Shown here: positions 8,839 through 17,402 of the stretch, piece by piece
Layout: every line of letters starts with the position of its first letter
Position numbering within the stretch: position 1 is the first letter of the stretch
Assembly: GCF_016429255.1 (NCBI RefSeq)
Contig: NZ_JAELUG010000047.1
Coordinates: 1-45,422, forward strand
Source of the DNA: Rhizobium sp. ASV8
GTDB taxonomy: Bacteria > Pseudomonadota > Alphaproteobacteria > Rhizobiales > Rhizobiaceae
Direction: 5' to 3'
Length of the DNA: 45,422 nt
The notes under the pieces: generated by a model
What the model saw: only the letters and a program-made list of their open reading frames with translations
Database searches by the model: none
Told to the model about the DNA's origin: nothing
Made by a program: the position numbers and the translations under genes

Positions 8839-8856
8839 ACTTAGATCGATCTAAGT
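8839..8856. promoter_or_regulatory. Predicted LacI-type operator (perfect 18-bp palindrome)
   Basis: ACTTAGATCGATCTAAGT reads the same on both strands and has the central CG typical of LacI-family operators. It overlaps a TTGACT (8836-8841) that could be the -35 of the dehydrogenase operon; no good -10 is evident. It is 71 nt upstream of the dehydrogenase small-subunit ATG and 110 nt upstream of the LacI gene start. Binding is inferred from symmetry and position. Confidence 0.75.
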
Positions 8857-8927
8857 ACGAAGAGCGAAGTGTGTCCGTCATCGTTCGTCCGGCTTCCCTC
8901 CGGTCGCAGTTTTCGGGATATTGGATC

Positions 8928-9494
8928 ATGATCACACAAAAAACACCCCACGATATCGCAACCACAGCGCGTTCAGCCGCGAAGGCAGCGACAATCACGC
9001 GTCGCAGCCTGCTGGCCGGCACCACGCTGCTGCTTGCCGGCCTGCATATCCCAAAGGCATTTGCCGACACGCCCTCCGCCGCTGAAGCCGCCTTCTATAT
9101 TGCGTCGAGCGTGCTGACCGACAAGCGTGACCTCTCCCCGGTTACCGCCAAGCGCATTTTCCAAGTCCTGAATGCGGCCGATAGCGGTTTTGCGGACAAG
9201 TCGGTCAAGCTTGCGGTGCTGGCAAAGGCCAATACGACAGGCGCTTCGCTGAAGGCGGCGGCCGCGACTGTAGGCCTGGACGCCGTTGCGATGAAGATCG
9301 TTTCGACCTGGTATACCGGCACTGTCGAGACGGAACACGGCCCCGTCGTCGTGGCCTACAAGGACGCGCTGATGTACCGCCCCGTCGCCGACGGCCTGAC
9401 AGTTCCCACCTATTGCAACAATGGCCCGATGTGGTGGACCGGTCTGCCGCCAGAGGTCACTCGCATGCCTGTCAATTCTCCGAGGGTACTTTGA
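8928..9494 (+). CDS. FAD-dependent dehydrogenase complex small (gamma) subunit, Tat-exported
   Basis: 188-aa small subunit of the membrane-bound sorbitol/fructose/gluconate/glucose dehydrogenase type. A Tat signal is visible: Arg25-Arg26 in ITRRSLLAGTTLLLAG, with likely cleavage after AFA46. In known complexes this subunit folds with the cofactor-loaded large subunit and carries it across the membrane by Tat, as the large subunit has no signal of its own. The remainder (ASSVLTDKRDLSPVTAKRIF... and the GPMWWTGLPPEVTRMP end) matches that family. ATG at 8928 is chosen because it gives a complete Tat peptide; the ribosome site is weak. The stop codon is 2 nt before the large-subunit ATG. Confidence 0.85.
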   Translation: MITQKTPHDIATTARSAAKAATITRRSLLAGTTLLLAGLHIPKAFADTPSAAEAAFYIASSVLTDKRDLSPVTAKRIFQVLNAADSGFADKSVKLAVLAKANTTGASLKAAAATVGLDAVAMKIVSTWYTGTVETEHGPVVVAYKDALMYRPVADGLTVPTYCNNGPMWWTGLPPEVTRMPVNSPRVL

Positions 9495-9496
9495 TC

Positions 9497-11143
9497 ATGA
9501 GATCTCCCGTTTTCAACAATGGCGATGCGGTTGCCGATGTCGTCGTGGTCGGGTCGGGTGTCGTTGGCGCCCTGGTCGCAGACGAGCTTGCCGCCAAGGG
9601 CAAATCGGTTCTCCTTCTCGACGCCGGTCTGCGCATCGAGCGTGCTCAGGCGGTGGAAAATTGGCGCAACATGCCCTTTGCCAATCGCGCCGGCTCGGAT
9701 TTTCAAGGATTGTATCCGCAATCGAACATGGCGCCTGCGCCGCTCTACTGGCCGGAAAACAACTATGTCGCGCTCTCGGGTCCCGATGGAAAAGGCTTCA
9801 AGCAAGGCTATCTGAAAACCGTTGGCGGAACGACATGGCATTGGGCAGCGTCCAGCTGGCGGCACTTGCCTGTCGACCTGAAGATGCGCTCGACATATGG
9901 GGTCGGCCGCGACTGGCCGATTTCCTATGACGAACTCGAACCCTATTACTGTCGCGCCGAAGAAGCGATGGGCGTTGCCGGCCCGAATGACCCGGCGCTC
10001 CAGTCTCCTTCCGAGCGGTCGCGGCCCTACCCGATGGACATGGTGCCGTGGAGCTATGGCGACAAGCGCTTTGCCGAGATCGTCAATGCCCATGGCTATC
10101 GATCCGTGCCTATTCCGCAGGCCCGCAGCACCCGCCCCTGGAACGGACGTCCCACCTGCTGCGGCAACAACAACTGTCAGCCGATCTGTCCGATCGGAGC
10201 GATGTATAACGGCATCCACACGGTCCAGTCTGCCGAAGCGAAAGGCGCGATCGTTCTCGCCGAATCGGTCGTCTACAAGATGGATACCGATGAGAACAAT
10301 CGGATCACCGCCGTCCATTGGTACGACGCCGATCACAAGTCGCACAAGGCGACGGCCAAGACCTTCGTCATTGCCTGCAACTCGATGGAATCGCCGCGCC
10401 TGCTGCTGGCTGCCGCGAACGATCGCAATCCGGCCGGGATTGCAAACTCCTCCGACCAGGTTGGCCGCAACATGATGGACCATTCGGGTTTCCACTGCTT
10501 TTTCCAGGCGTCGGAACCCCTGTGGATCGGCCGCGGGCCGGCGCAATCGAGCTGTCTTGTCGGGCCGCGCGACGGCGCCTTTCGTTCGGATTATTCCGCC
10601 AACAAGATGATCCTCAACAACATCACCCAGGTCACCTCCGCCACGTCGGCGGCACTCAAGCAGGGGCTTGTCGGCGCGGAGCTGGACGCGGAAATCCGCA
10701 AGAGGACCATTCATGGCGTCGACCTGTCGATCAGCCTCGAGCCGCTTCCCGATGCCAAGAACCGGGTGACGCTCAGCAAGACGCGCATGGATCCACACGG
10801 CATCCCCTGCCCTGACGTCTATTACGATGTTGGCGACTACGTCCGCAAAGGTTACGACGCCGCTGTCGTACAGCTTAAGGAAATCGCGGCGCTGTTCGGC
10901 GGAGCGGATCTGCAGATTACGACAGCGCTCAACGCCAACAACCACATCATGGGCGGATGCATCATGGGAAGCGACCCCAAGGATTCGGTCGTCGACGGCA
11001 ACTGTCGAGCGCACGATCATGCCAATCTCTGGATCCCCGGCGGAGCCGCGATCCCATCCGCCAGCGTCGTCAATTCGACGCTGACCATGGCCGCGCTGGG
11101 CATCAAGGCCGCCGACGATATTTCAAAAGCCCTCGGTGCATGA
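9497..11143 (+). CDS. GMC-family FAD dehydrogenase large subunit (sugar/polyol dehydrogenase)
   Basis: 548-aa catalytic flavoprotein of the glucose-methanol-choline family. The FAD dinucleotide fold is at residues 14-45 (VVVVGSGVVGALVADELAAKG). The active-site pair is His483 (NNHIMGG) and Asn526 (SVVNSTLTM). A cysteine cluster Cys221, Cys222, Cys227, Cys231 (CCGNNNCQPIC) has the spacing of the [3Fe-4S] site of the Burkholderia cepacia FAD-glucose dehydrogenase and fructose dehydrogenase, which carries electrons to the cytochrome subunit. It has no signal peptide, consistent with Tat piggy-back export by the small subunit. Gluconate, glucose, sorbitol and fructose dehydrogenases share this layout, so the substrate cannot be fixed. 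It overlaps the cytochrome gene leader. Confidence 0.92.
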   Translation: MRSPVFNNGDAVADVVVVGSGVVGALVADELAAKGKSVLLLDAGLRIERAQAVENWRNMPFANRAGSDFQGLYPQSNMAPAPLYWPENNYVALSGPDGKGFKQGYLKTVGGTTWHWAASSWRHLPVDLKMRSTYGVGRDWPISYDELEPYYCRAEEAMGVAGPNDPALQSPSERSRPYPMDMVPWSYGDKRFAEIVNAHGYRSVPIPQARSTRPWNGRPTCCGNNNCQPICPIGAMYNGIHTVQSAEAKGAIVLAESVVYKMDTDENNRITAVHWYDADHKSHKATAKTFVIACNSMESPRLLLAAANDRNPAGIANSSDQVGRNMMDHSGFHCFFQASEPLWIGRGPAQSSCLVGPRDGAFRSDYSANKMILNNITQVTSATSAALKQGLVGAELDAEIRKRTIHGVDLSISLEPLPDAKNRVTLSKTRMDPHGIPCPDVYYDVGDYVRKGYDAAVVQLKEIAALFGGADLQITTALNANNHIMGGCIMGSDPKDSVVDGNCRAHDHANLWIPGGAAIPSASVVNSTLTMAALGIKAADDISKALGA

Positions 11144-11157
11144 GGGAGGTGATGACA

Positions 11158-12597
11158 ATGAGAACGATCCCCCGTCTCGCCGGCATGGCGCTTTTGGGCC
11201 TCACGCTCGGCTCGACTTCTGCAGCGATCGCCGCAGAGGATCTCACCGCCCTGCTCGACAAGGGAAAGGCGGTTGCGACCGCCGCCGATTGCATGGCCTG
11301 CCACACAGCACCGAAAACGGGGCAACCCTTTGCCGGCGGCTATGGCATCGTCTCGCCACTCGGCACGATCTATTCGTCCAACATCACGCCTTCGAAGGCG
11401 TTCGGAATCGGCGATTATTCGCAAGAGGATTTCGAAAGAGCGGTGCGAAAGGGCATCCGGAAAGACGGCGCTCATCTCTATCCCGCCATGCCGTATGATG
11501 CCTATGGCGCAATCAACGATGACGACATGCAAGCACTCTATGCTTATTTCATGCATGGCGTGCAGCCGGTGGAGGAAGCACCAAAGAACGCGACCCAGCT
11601 GCCCTTCCCCTTCAATATCCGCCTCTCGATGGCGGCGTGGAATCTTCTCTTTGCCGATCGCAGCCCCTTCGTGCCGGATGCTTCCAAGAGCGAAGAGATC
11701 AACCGGGGCGCCTATCTCGCCGGGGCGCTTGGTCATTGCGCGTCCTGCCACGCGCCACGCAACCTGCTGATGGGACAAAGCGCAGACGCGGCACTGACAG
11801 GCGGCTTCGTCGGCCCCTGGTATGCGCCAAACATCACGTCCGATCCGATCAGCGGCATTGGCGCGTGGAGCGAGGCGGAGCTGGTGCAATATTTCCGCAC
11901 CGGCCATCTGGACGGCAAGGCGCAGGCAGCCGGCGGAATGGCGGAAGCTGTCCAGAACAGCTTGCAACATCTGCCGGAGAGCGATCTGAAAGCGCTTGCC
12001 GCTTACCTGAAATCGACACCAGCGGTCCGCGACCCCGCGGACAAGAAGGCTGCGCACGATTTTGGCGCAAAAGCTTCGGACGAACCTTCGATCCGGGGCC
12101 TTTTCCTGCCGAATGCGCATGAGAGCCTGAAAACCGGCGCAGAACTTTACAGCGGCTATTGCGCAAGTTGTCACCAACCCGATGGTGCCGGCAGCGCGAA
12201 CCAGGCCTATCCCTCGCTCTTCCACAATTCGGCGACCGGCGCCCGCAATCCGGCCAATTTGGTGGCGACCATCCTCTTCGGCGTGGAACGCGAGGTGGGC
12301 GGGCAGGAAGTGCTTATGCCTGGCTTCGGCAGCCAATCCTATGTCACGCCGCTGACTGACGGGCAGATCGCCGACATCGCCAATTACGTGCTGACTCGCT
12401 TTGGCAATCCGGATGCAAATGTTACGCCGGACGATGTCGCGATAGCGCGAAAGGGTGGCCCGGTGCCGTTCCTCGCAAGTGTCCAGCCCTACATCCTGCC
12501 GGCAACGGTCGCAGCAGGCCTGATCGTCATCCTCATCATTGCGGCAATCGTAATGTCACGGACGGCCAGACGGAAGGCCGCCGTCAGCGCGACATGA
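11158..12597 (+). CDS. Triheme cytochrome c subunit of the FAD dehydrogenase complex
   Basis: 479-aa membrane-anchored cytochrome c taking electrons from the flavoprotein to the quinone pool. It has a Sec signal (residues 1-26, ending AAIAAE), three CxxCH heme sites (Cys45-His49, Cys194-His198, Cys335-His339) and a C-terminal membrane helix (about 447-470, ILPATVAAGLIVILIIAAIVM) with a basic cytoplasmic tail. This matches the beta subunit of bacterial gluconate/fructose/FAD-glucose dehydrogenases. ATG at 11158 is preferred because GGGAGGT (11144-11150) is 7 nt upstream; two other in-frame ATGs lie within 20 nt. The gene ends in a strong hairpin. Confidence 0.92.
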   Translation: MRTIPRLAGMALLGLTLGSTSAAIAAEDLTALLDKGKAVATAADCMACHTAPKTGQPFAGGYGIVSPLGTIYSSNITPSKAFGIGDYSQEDFERAVRKGIRKDGAHLYPAMPYDAYGAINDDDMQALYAYFMHGVQPVEEAPKNATQLPFPFNIRLSMAAWNLLFADRSPFVPDASKSEEINRGAYLAGALGHCASCHAPRNLLMGQSADAALTGGFVGPWYAPNITSDPISGIGAWSEAELVQYFRTGHLDGKAQAAGGMAEAVQNSLQHLPESDLKALAAYLKSTPAVRDPADKKAAHDFGAKASDEPSIRGLFLPNAHESLKTGAELYSGYCASCHQPDGAGSANQAYPSLFHNSATGARNPANLVATILFGVEREVGGQEVLMPGFGSQSYVTPLTDGQIADIANYVLTRFGNPDANVTPDDVAIARKGGPVPFLASVQPYILPATVAAGLIVILIIAAIVMSRTARRKAAVSAT

Positions 12598-12600
12598 AAT

Positions 12601-12630
12601 GAGGCGCGCCATGCATGGCTGGCGCGTCTC
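12601..12630. terminator. Hairpin between convergent cytochrome and FAH-family genes
   Basis: GAGGCGCGCCA (12601-12611) pairs with TGGCGCGTCTC (12620-12630), 11 bp including one G-U, over an 8-nt loop. No long T-run follows. It begins 3 nt after the cytochrome stop codon. Confidence 0.6.
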
Positions 12631-12710
12631 AATATCTGGATAATCCGGTAAGCGCGGGGTCTTAGAAACGGCCACGCGCCTGCCGGCTTGTCTAACGATG
12701 ACTGTCGAAA

Positions 12711-13607
12711 TCAGCTCTCTGCGATAACGTGATTTTCGAGCCGGCCGATCTTCTCGATCTCGATCGCAATCCGATCTCCGGCCTTCATGAAGATCGGCGG
12801 CTTGCGCTTGAAGCCGACACCCGCCGGAGTTCCCATCGCAATGATGTCGCCGGCCTCCATATCGATGAACTCGCTCAGATGCTCGATGATGGTCGGGACA
12901 TCAAAAAACATCTCCGACGTGTTTGCGTTCTGCATGACCTCGCCGTTCAACGTCGTGCGAATTTGAAGTGCGTGTGGATCAGCTATTTCGTCTGAAGTCA
13001 CGATCCAGGGGCCGACAGGTCCGGAGGTCCGGAAATTCTTACCCGCCGTGTATTGGGTCGTCCGAAACTGATAGTCGCGGATCGTCACATCGTTGAAGAT
13101 CGTGTAGCCGAAGACGTGGTTCAGAGCGTCCGCCTTGGTGATTTTTCCCCTCGGCGCAGGTCCCATGACCACCGCCAGCTCGCCTTCCCAATCGAGTTGT
13201 CCGGAGACCTTCGGCAAGAGGATTGCATCTTGGTCCGCGACGAGAACGGCTGAGAATTTCGGGAAAATAATCGGGATCTGGCTCATTTCGAAACCCGCCT
13301 CCTTGGCATGTTCCGCATAATTGCGCCCGACACAGATCATTTTCGGCGGGCGGGGAAGTGGCGTCAGCGGCGATCTTTCTGCATCGGAGACAAGTGCACC
13401 CACCATCTTCCCTGCTCTCGCTGCTGCTGCCAGCGCCTCACGCACAGCAGCTACGGCCGCTTGGCCACGCTCGATCAGCGAAAGCAGATCATGTGCGGGC
13501 GCCGCCTCACCCAGCTCGTGAAACAGTGCCGGGATGTCGACGATACCGTCCTCAATGGCGGTGCCGTAGCTCTTCCGGCCATTCCAGAGATAGCTTGAAA
13601 ACTTCAT
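12711..13607 (-). CDS. Fumarylacetoacetate hydrolase (FAH) family protein
   Basis: 298-aa cytoplasmic C-C hydrolase or isomerase of the FAH superfamily. Metal ligands are visible as Glu141 and Glu143 (DWEGELAVVMG) and Asp173 (IFNDVTIRDYQ), with the family motifs ICVGRNYAEHAKE and GDIIAMGTPAGVGF. Relatives include fumarylpyruvate hydrolase, acylpyruvase, 2-keto-3-deoxy-sugar dehydratases and homoprotocatechuate-pathway enzymes, so the substrate is open. AGAGG lies 6 nt before the ATG. It is divergent from an IclR regulator (232-nt gap), and its leader carries the same 36-bp repeated element found before the VOC/monooxygenase operon at 26749, implying a shared catabolic route. Confidence 0.9.
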   Translation of the reverse strand: MKFSSYLWNGRKSYGTAIEDGIVDIPALFHELGEAAPAHDLLSLIERGQAAVAAVREALAAAARAGKMVGALVSDAERSPLTPLPRPPKMICVGRNYAEHAKEAGFEMSQIPIIFPKFSAVLVADQDAILLPKVSGQLDWEGELAVVMGPAPRGKITKADALNHVFGYTIFNDVTIRDYQFRTTQYTAGKNFRTSGPVGPWIVTSDEIADPHALQIRTTLNGEVMQNANTSEMFFDVPTIIEHLSEFIDMEAGDIIAMGTPAGVGFKRKPPIFMKAGDRIAIEIEKIGRLENHVIAES

Positions 13608-13619
13608 GATTGCCTCTTT

Positions 13620-13655
13620 GTTCGATATTTATAAATTTAAGTTCGATATTAGAAC
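13620..13655. promoter_or_regulatory. Predicted IclR operator: two GTTCGATAT copies 21 bp apart
   Basis: Copy 1 starts at 13620 (GTTCGATATTTAT) and copy 2 at 13641 as the near-palindrome GTTCGATATTAGAAC (13641-13655). The 15-bp form resembles IclR-family sites such as the PcaR/PcaU box. The element ends 12 nt before the FAH-family ATG and lies in the gap shared with the divergent IclR gene. The same 21-bp arrangement recurs at 26700-26735. Confidence 0.7.
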
Positions 13656-13839
13656 ATAAATTTCCGAGGATCAAGCGCCTGCCTTCCACGATGAGTGGCG
13701 CAAGACGGCGGATAACGACGCTGGGTGACTGCGCGCATCTGCGGCGCCGTCTGGCTTTCGCCCTGGGCTTGTCTTAAGCTCGATAGCCTCCGGGCGTCGC
13801 ATCGATTCTGGCAACAAAAGAAAATCGAAGAATTGGAAA

Positions 13840-14553
13840 ATGGCCGAGATATCCTCCACAGGCGACCAGATGTTGACGGTTCTCGAAACCGTCGCCCAAC
13901 GCGGGCCTTTGTCGACAGCAGAAATCGCATCCCTATGCGACATGAATCGCACGGTCGTACACCGGCTCCTCACCACCCTGCATGGTCGCGGTTACGTCTC
14001 CAAACTCGGCAAGGCGTTCACGATCGGCCCGGTCATCATGCAGCTGGCAAGCTATGGCGATGCCTACAGTTTTCAGCGCCTTGCTTTGCCGATCATGCAA
14101 AAGATGGCCGCTTCGAGCGGCGAGACGGTCGTTCTGCACCGTCTCGATGCGGACAGTGCCGTTGTTGTCGAACAGGCGGTCGGCGACGGGCACCTGCTGC
14201 GTGTCCAGCACCGTCCAGGTTCGCGCCATCCGCTTTACATCGGCGCCAGCGGCCGCGCCATTCTTGCCTATCAGGCTGGCCCCTTCATCGACAAAGCCGT
14301 AAGCCAGGCGGACCGGAAGGACGAGGCTCTGGATCTTCTCGAGCAGGTCCGTCAATCTGGCTATGCCATATCACGCAATGAGCTTCAGCAAGGCGTGCAT
14401 GGGATCGCTGTCCCCATCCGCGACGCGCGCAAGAACGTGCAATTCAGTCTCGGCCTGCTTGTTCCGGTGCTACGTGCCGACGGCATAGAGCAGTATCTCG
14501 ACGCGCTGATGGATGCGCGCGACGATATTGAGCGGGCAACGGCCGCATCCTAA
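13840..14553 (+). CDS. IclR-family transcriptional regulator
   Basis: 237-aa regulator with an N-terminal winged helix-turn-helix (residues about 8-60; QMLTVLETVAQRGPLSTAEIASLCDMNRTVVHRLLTTL is the start) and the C-terminal IclR effector domain (about 75-235; VVLHRLDADSAVVVEQAV, HPLYIGASGRAILA, GISRNELQQGVHGIAVPI-like segment). It is divergent from the FAH-family gene and is the obvious candidate to bind the GTTCGATAT pair at 13620-13655. The identical arrangement before the VOC operon at 26749 suggests a second target. The effector is unknown, probably an aromatic intermediate as for other family members. Confidence 0.92.
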   Translation: MAEISSTGDQMLTVLETVAQRGPLSTAEIASLCDMNRTVVHRLLTTLHGRGYVSKLGKAFTIGPVIMQLASYGDAYSFQRLALPIMQKMAASSGETVVLHRLDADSAVVVEQAVGDGHLLRVQHRPGSRHPLYIGASGRAILAYQAGPFIDKAVSQADRKDEALDLLEQVRQSGYAISRNELQQGVHGIAVPIRDARKNVQFSLGLLVPVLRADGIEQYLDALMDARDDIERATAAS

Positions 14554-14877
14554 GGGCCCGGCTCCGACCGGCAATCTTCCTGCTGAAATGCCTTTCGGTG
14601 CGAGCGGAAGACCGGCCTCGCCAATATGACCGCGTGAAGCGTTCGCCGACACTCTTCCATGATCCGACGAGACCAATGACTTCACCCTCAGAGGGTATGG
14701 ATATTTTCGACAGTTGAAACATCCTCACTGCGATTGGGGCGCACAGATTGACCGTCGCGATCCCGCGCAGAAGCAAGCGAGGTTCAATCACAAGGCAAGC
14801 GTTAAGTGGGCGCGGCGATCCTCGGAAGCGCAACGGCATCTTCAATATGATCTTCATAAGAAAAAGGGGAACTACTG
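14554..14877. other. 324-nt gap before dipeptide ABC operon 1
   Basis: No gene is supported. It must contain the promoter of the ABC operon, but I find no convincing -35/-10 pair or palindromic operator. The last 20 nt contain AAAAGGGGA, the ribosome site of the binding-protein gene. Confidence 0.4.
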
Positions 14878-16443
14878 ATGAGCGTTAATACCCATCCGAC
14901 TTCAGCACTTCTGGAAGCCTCAGTCCATCGGCGGATGTTTCTCAAGGGATCGCTTGCCCTGGCTGCCGCCAGTGCGTTCGGCGTTGGCGCGCAGTCTGGA
15001 AGCGCACTGGCCGCTGCACCGGCCAAAGGCGGAAAAATCACGATCGGCGTCAATGGGCAGGCTGCCTTCGGTCCGATCGATCCGCATCGCATGTCGGGCG
15101 ACATCGCCGTCGACCTCGCCAATCAGTACAATGTCTTCGAATCCCTGACCCGGCAAGCCAACGACGGCAGCCTTGAAATGCGACTGGCGGAATCCGTAAC
15201 GCCTGACGACGATACGGCAACGATCTGGACCATCAAGATAAAGAAGGGCGTGACCTTCCACGACGGGCGCGAGCTGAAGGCTGACGACGTCATCTTCTCG
15301 ATCAAACGTATCCGCGAGCCGGGCACGATCAGCGGCGGCCACATAGGCCCGGTCAAGTCTTTCGAGAAGGTGGACGATCACACCGTCAGAATGGTGCTCG
15401 AAGCGCCGCGCAGCTGGCTGCCGACGGGACTATCGGACCCCTATTCCGGCATGGTGCCGGCGGATTTCGATCCCAAGACCCCGATCGGCACCGGCCCGTT
15501 CCAGGTGGCGAACGTCGTTCCCAAGGAAAGCGTAACGATCAAGCGCTACGACAAGTATCACGGCGAGCACGCTTTGCTCGACGAGGTGGTGCTCCTGCCA
15601 TTCGAAGATAGTTCGGCGCTTCTGAATGCACTTCAATCGGGCCAGATAGATATCATCAACGATGTGGATGCATCGCTCGTCGGCGAGATTGAAGGCAACG
15701 ACGCATTCAAGCTCTACAACTCCCCGACGGGAAAATTCATGCCGATCCAAATGCGGACCGACAAGGCACCGTTCAGCGATCCGCGGCTGCGTCAGGCGCT
15801 CCGCCTCGTTATCGACCGCGATACGATCTTGAACTCGGTGGCCAACGGCTATGCGACGGTCGCCAATGATCTTTACGGGCGATATGATCCCGATTTCAAT
15901 GACAAGCTTGCTCGCCATCGCGATGTCGAGAAGGCCAGGTCTCTCATCAAGGAAGCGGGCCTCGAAGGCACCGAACTGAACCTAGCCATGTACAAGGACG
16001 TGGCGACAGCGCTGGTTCTGGCGGAGAATGCCAAGGAAATCGGCATTACGATCAACGTCAAACAGCTCGACGGCGCCGCATTCTACAATGAAGAATACAT
16101 GGAGCGGTCCTTCTTCGGCGGTGACTATTATCCGTCCGGCCCGTTCTTTCTGATATCGGCGCTTGCCGACGGACCGAACGCCGGTCTCGATCAGGTCAAA
16201 TGGCGGGACAAGGAGTATCTCGACCTCTGGAACGAAGCGTCGCGAACGGTCGACCATGAGAAACGCAAAACCATCACGATGAAGCTGCAGGAAATCCTGT
16301 TCGAACGCGGCGCCTGGATCATTCCGATCTTCGGAAACGAACTTGGCATCTACAGAAAGAACATCGTCGGCCTTCCGGATTTCGATCAATCCGGCGCCGG
16401 CATCATCCGCGGCCTTTCCAAGATAGGCTTCTCCGAAGCATGA
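14878..16443 (+). CDS. Dipeptide/oligopeptide-type ABC transporter substrate-binding protein, Tat signal
   Basis: 521-aa periplasmic binding protein of the SBP family 5 (DppA/OppA/NikA). The N-terminus has a Tat motif, Arg18-Arg19 in HRRMFLKG, then a hydrophobic stretch ending ALAAAP near residue 44, so export as a folded protein is likely. Family motifs are present: NVFESLTRQ, WTIKIKKGVTFHDGRELKADDVIFSIKR and IGTGPFQV. It is the first gene of a four-gene importer and overlaps the first permease by 4 nt (ATGA). The ligand could be a peptide, an opine, a sugar oligomer or another bulky solute; nothing in the sequence decides. Confidence 0.93.
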   Translation: MSVNTHPTSALLEASVHRRMFLKGSLALAAASAFGVGAQSGSALAAAPAKGGKITIGVNGQAAFGPIDPHRMSGDIAVDLANQYNVFESLTRQANDGSLEMRLAESVTPDDDTATIWTIKIKKGVTFHDGRELKADDVIFSIKRIREPGTISGGHIGPVKSFEKVDDHTVRMVLEAPRSWLPTGLSDPYSGMVPADFDPKTPIGTGPFQVANVVPKESVTIKRYDKYHGEHALLDEVVLLPFEDSSALLNALQSGQIDIINDVDASLVGEIEGNDAFKLYNSPTGKFMPIQMRTDKAPFSDPRLRQALRLVIDRDTILNSVANGYATVANDLYGRYDPDFNDKLARHRDVEKARSLIKEAGLEGTELNLAMYKDVATALVLAENAKEIGITINVKQLDGAAFYNEEYMERSFFGGDYYPSGPFFLISALADGPNAGLDQVKWRDKEYLDLWNEASRTVDHEKRKTITMKLQEILFERGAWIIPIFGNELGIYRKNIVGLPDFDQSGAGIIRGLSKIGFSEA

Positions 16444-17390
16444 CGATGTGGCGCCTATTCCTCGAGCGATCGATATACGGGGTCTTTACGCTGATCCTGA
16501 TTTCGATGCTGATCTTTGCTGCGACCAACATTCTTCCCGGCGATGCTGCCCGCGCCATTCTTGGCCGAAGCGCAACGCCGGAAGCCGTGGCCGCGCTTCA
16601 AGCGCAACTGGGGCTGGATCGGCCCCTTCTTACCCAATACACCGACTGGGTCACGAAGATCCTTCATTGGGATCTCGGCAATTCCGTCGTGACGAAAGGG
16701 CCTGTCTGGGATCTGGTTGGTCCCAGGCTCTCCAATTCGCTGGTCCTTCTCGCCTGTACCAGTATCATCGCTTTACCGATTTCGTTTGTCGTCGGCATCG
16801 TCATGGCAATCAGGCAGGGGAAATGGTTCGACAATACGGCGAATGGCTTCCTCATCAGCACAGCCGGTGTCCCGGAATTCGTTCTGGCGATCGTCTTGAT
16901 CCTGCTGCTTGCGACGCACGTGTTTCACATCCTGCCGCCGACCGCCCTCGTGCTACCGGGCCGAACGGTTCTGCAGAGCCCGCAAGTTCTCGTTCTGCCG
17001 GTGCTGACGCTGACGCTCGCGATCATGCCCTATCTGTCGCGTCTTATTCGTGCCTCGCTGATCGACGCTCTCGCCTCCGAATATGTCGTAACTGCCCGCC
17101 TGAAGGGTTTGCCGCCGCGCATTGTTCTGCTGCGCCATGCGCTCCGCAACAGCCTTATTCCGTCCATTCAGGGTGCTGCACTCAGCCTTGCCTATATCCT
17201 GGGCGGTGCCGTGGTCGTCGAATATATCTTTCAATATCCCGGTCTCGGGAGCGCGCTGCAATCGGCGGTTTCGCAGCGTGATCTGTACGTCATCCAGGCA
17301 ATCGTTCTCATCTTTGCGTTCGGCTACATCCTGTTCAACATGGTGGCCGATATGCTGACCATTCTGATGACGCCGCGGCTGAGAACCTGA
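16440..17390 (+). CDS. DppB-type ABC transporter permease
   Basis: 316-aa inner-membrane permease of the dipeptide/nickel type. About six membrane segments are present; the N-terminal TM1 plus the loop LPGDAARAILGRSATPEAVAALQAQLGLDRPL is diagnostic of DppB-like proteins. The EAA loop lies near residues 215-245 (YVVTARLKGLPPRIVLLRHALRNSLIP). The start codon overlaps the binding-protein stop codon, so translation is coupled. Confidence 0.93.
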   Translation: MTMWRLFLERSIYGVFTLILISMLIFAATNILPGDAARAILGRSATPEAVAALQAQLGLDRPLLTQYTDWVTKILHWDLGNSVVTKGPVWDLVGPRLSNSLVLLACTSIIALPISFVVGIVMAIRQGKWFDNTANGFLISTAGVPEFVLAIVLILLLATHVFHILPPTALVLPGRTVLQSPQVLVLPVLTLTLAIMPYLSRLIRASLIDALASEYVVTARLKGLPPRIVLLRHALRNSLIPSIQGAALSLAYILGGAVVVEYIFQYPGLGSALQSAVSQRDLYVIQAIVLIFAFGYILFNMVADMLTILMTPRLRT

Positions 17391-17402
17391 ATCGGATTTA
17401 GC

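Noticed and set aside
8580..8927. Upstream extension of the dehydrogenase small subunit
   Set aside because: It would overlap the LacI gene and operator and bury the Tat signal inside the protein.
10957..11157. Extension of the cytochrome c subunit into the flavoprotein gene
   Set aside because: The extra residues lack protein-like features, and the start at 11158 gives a clean Sec signal with a strong ribosome site.
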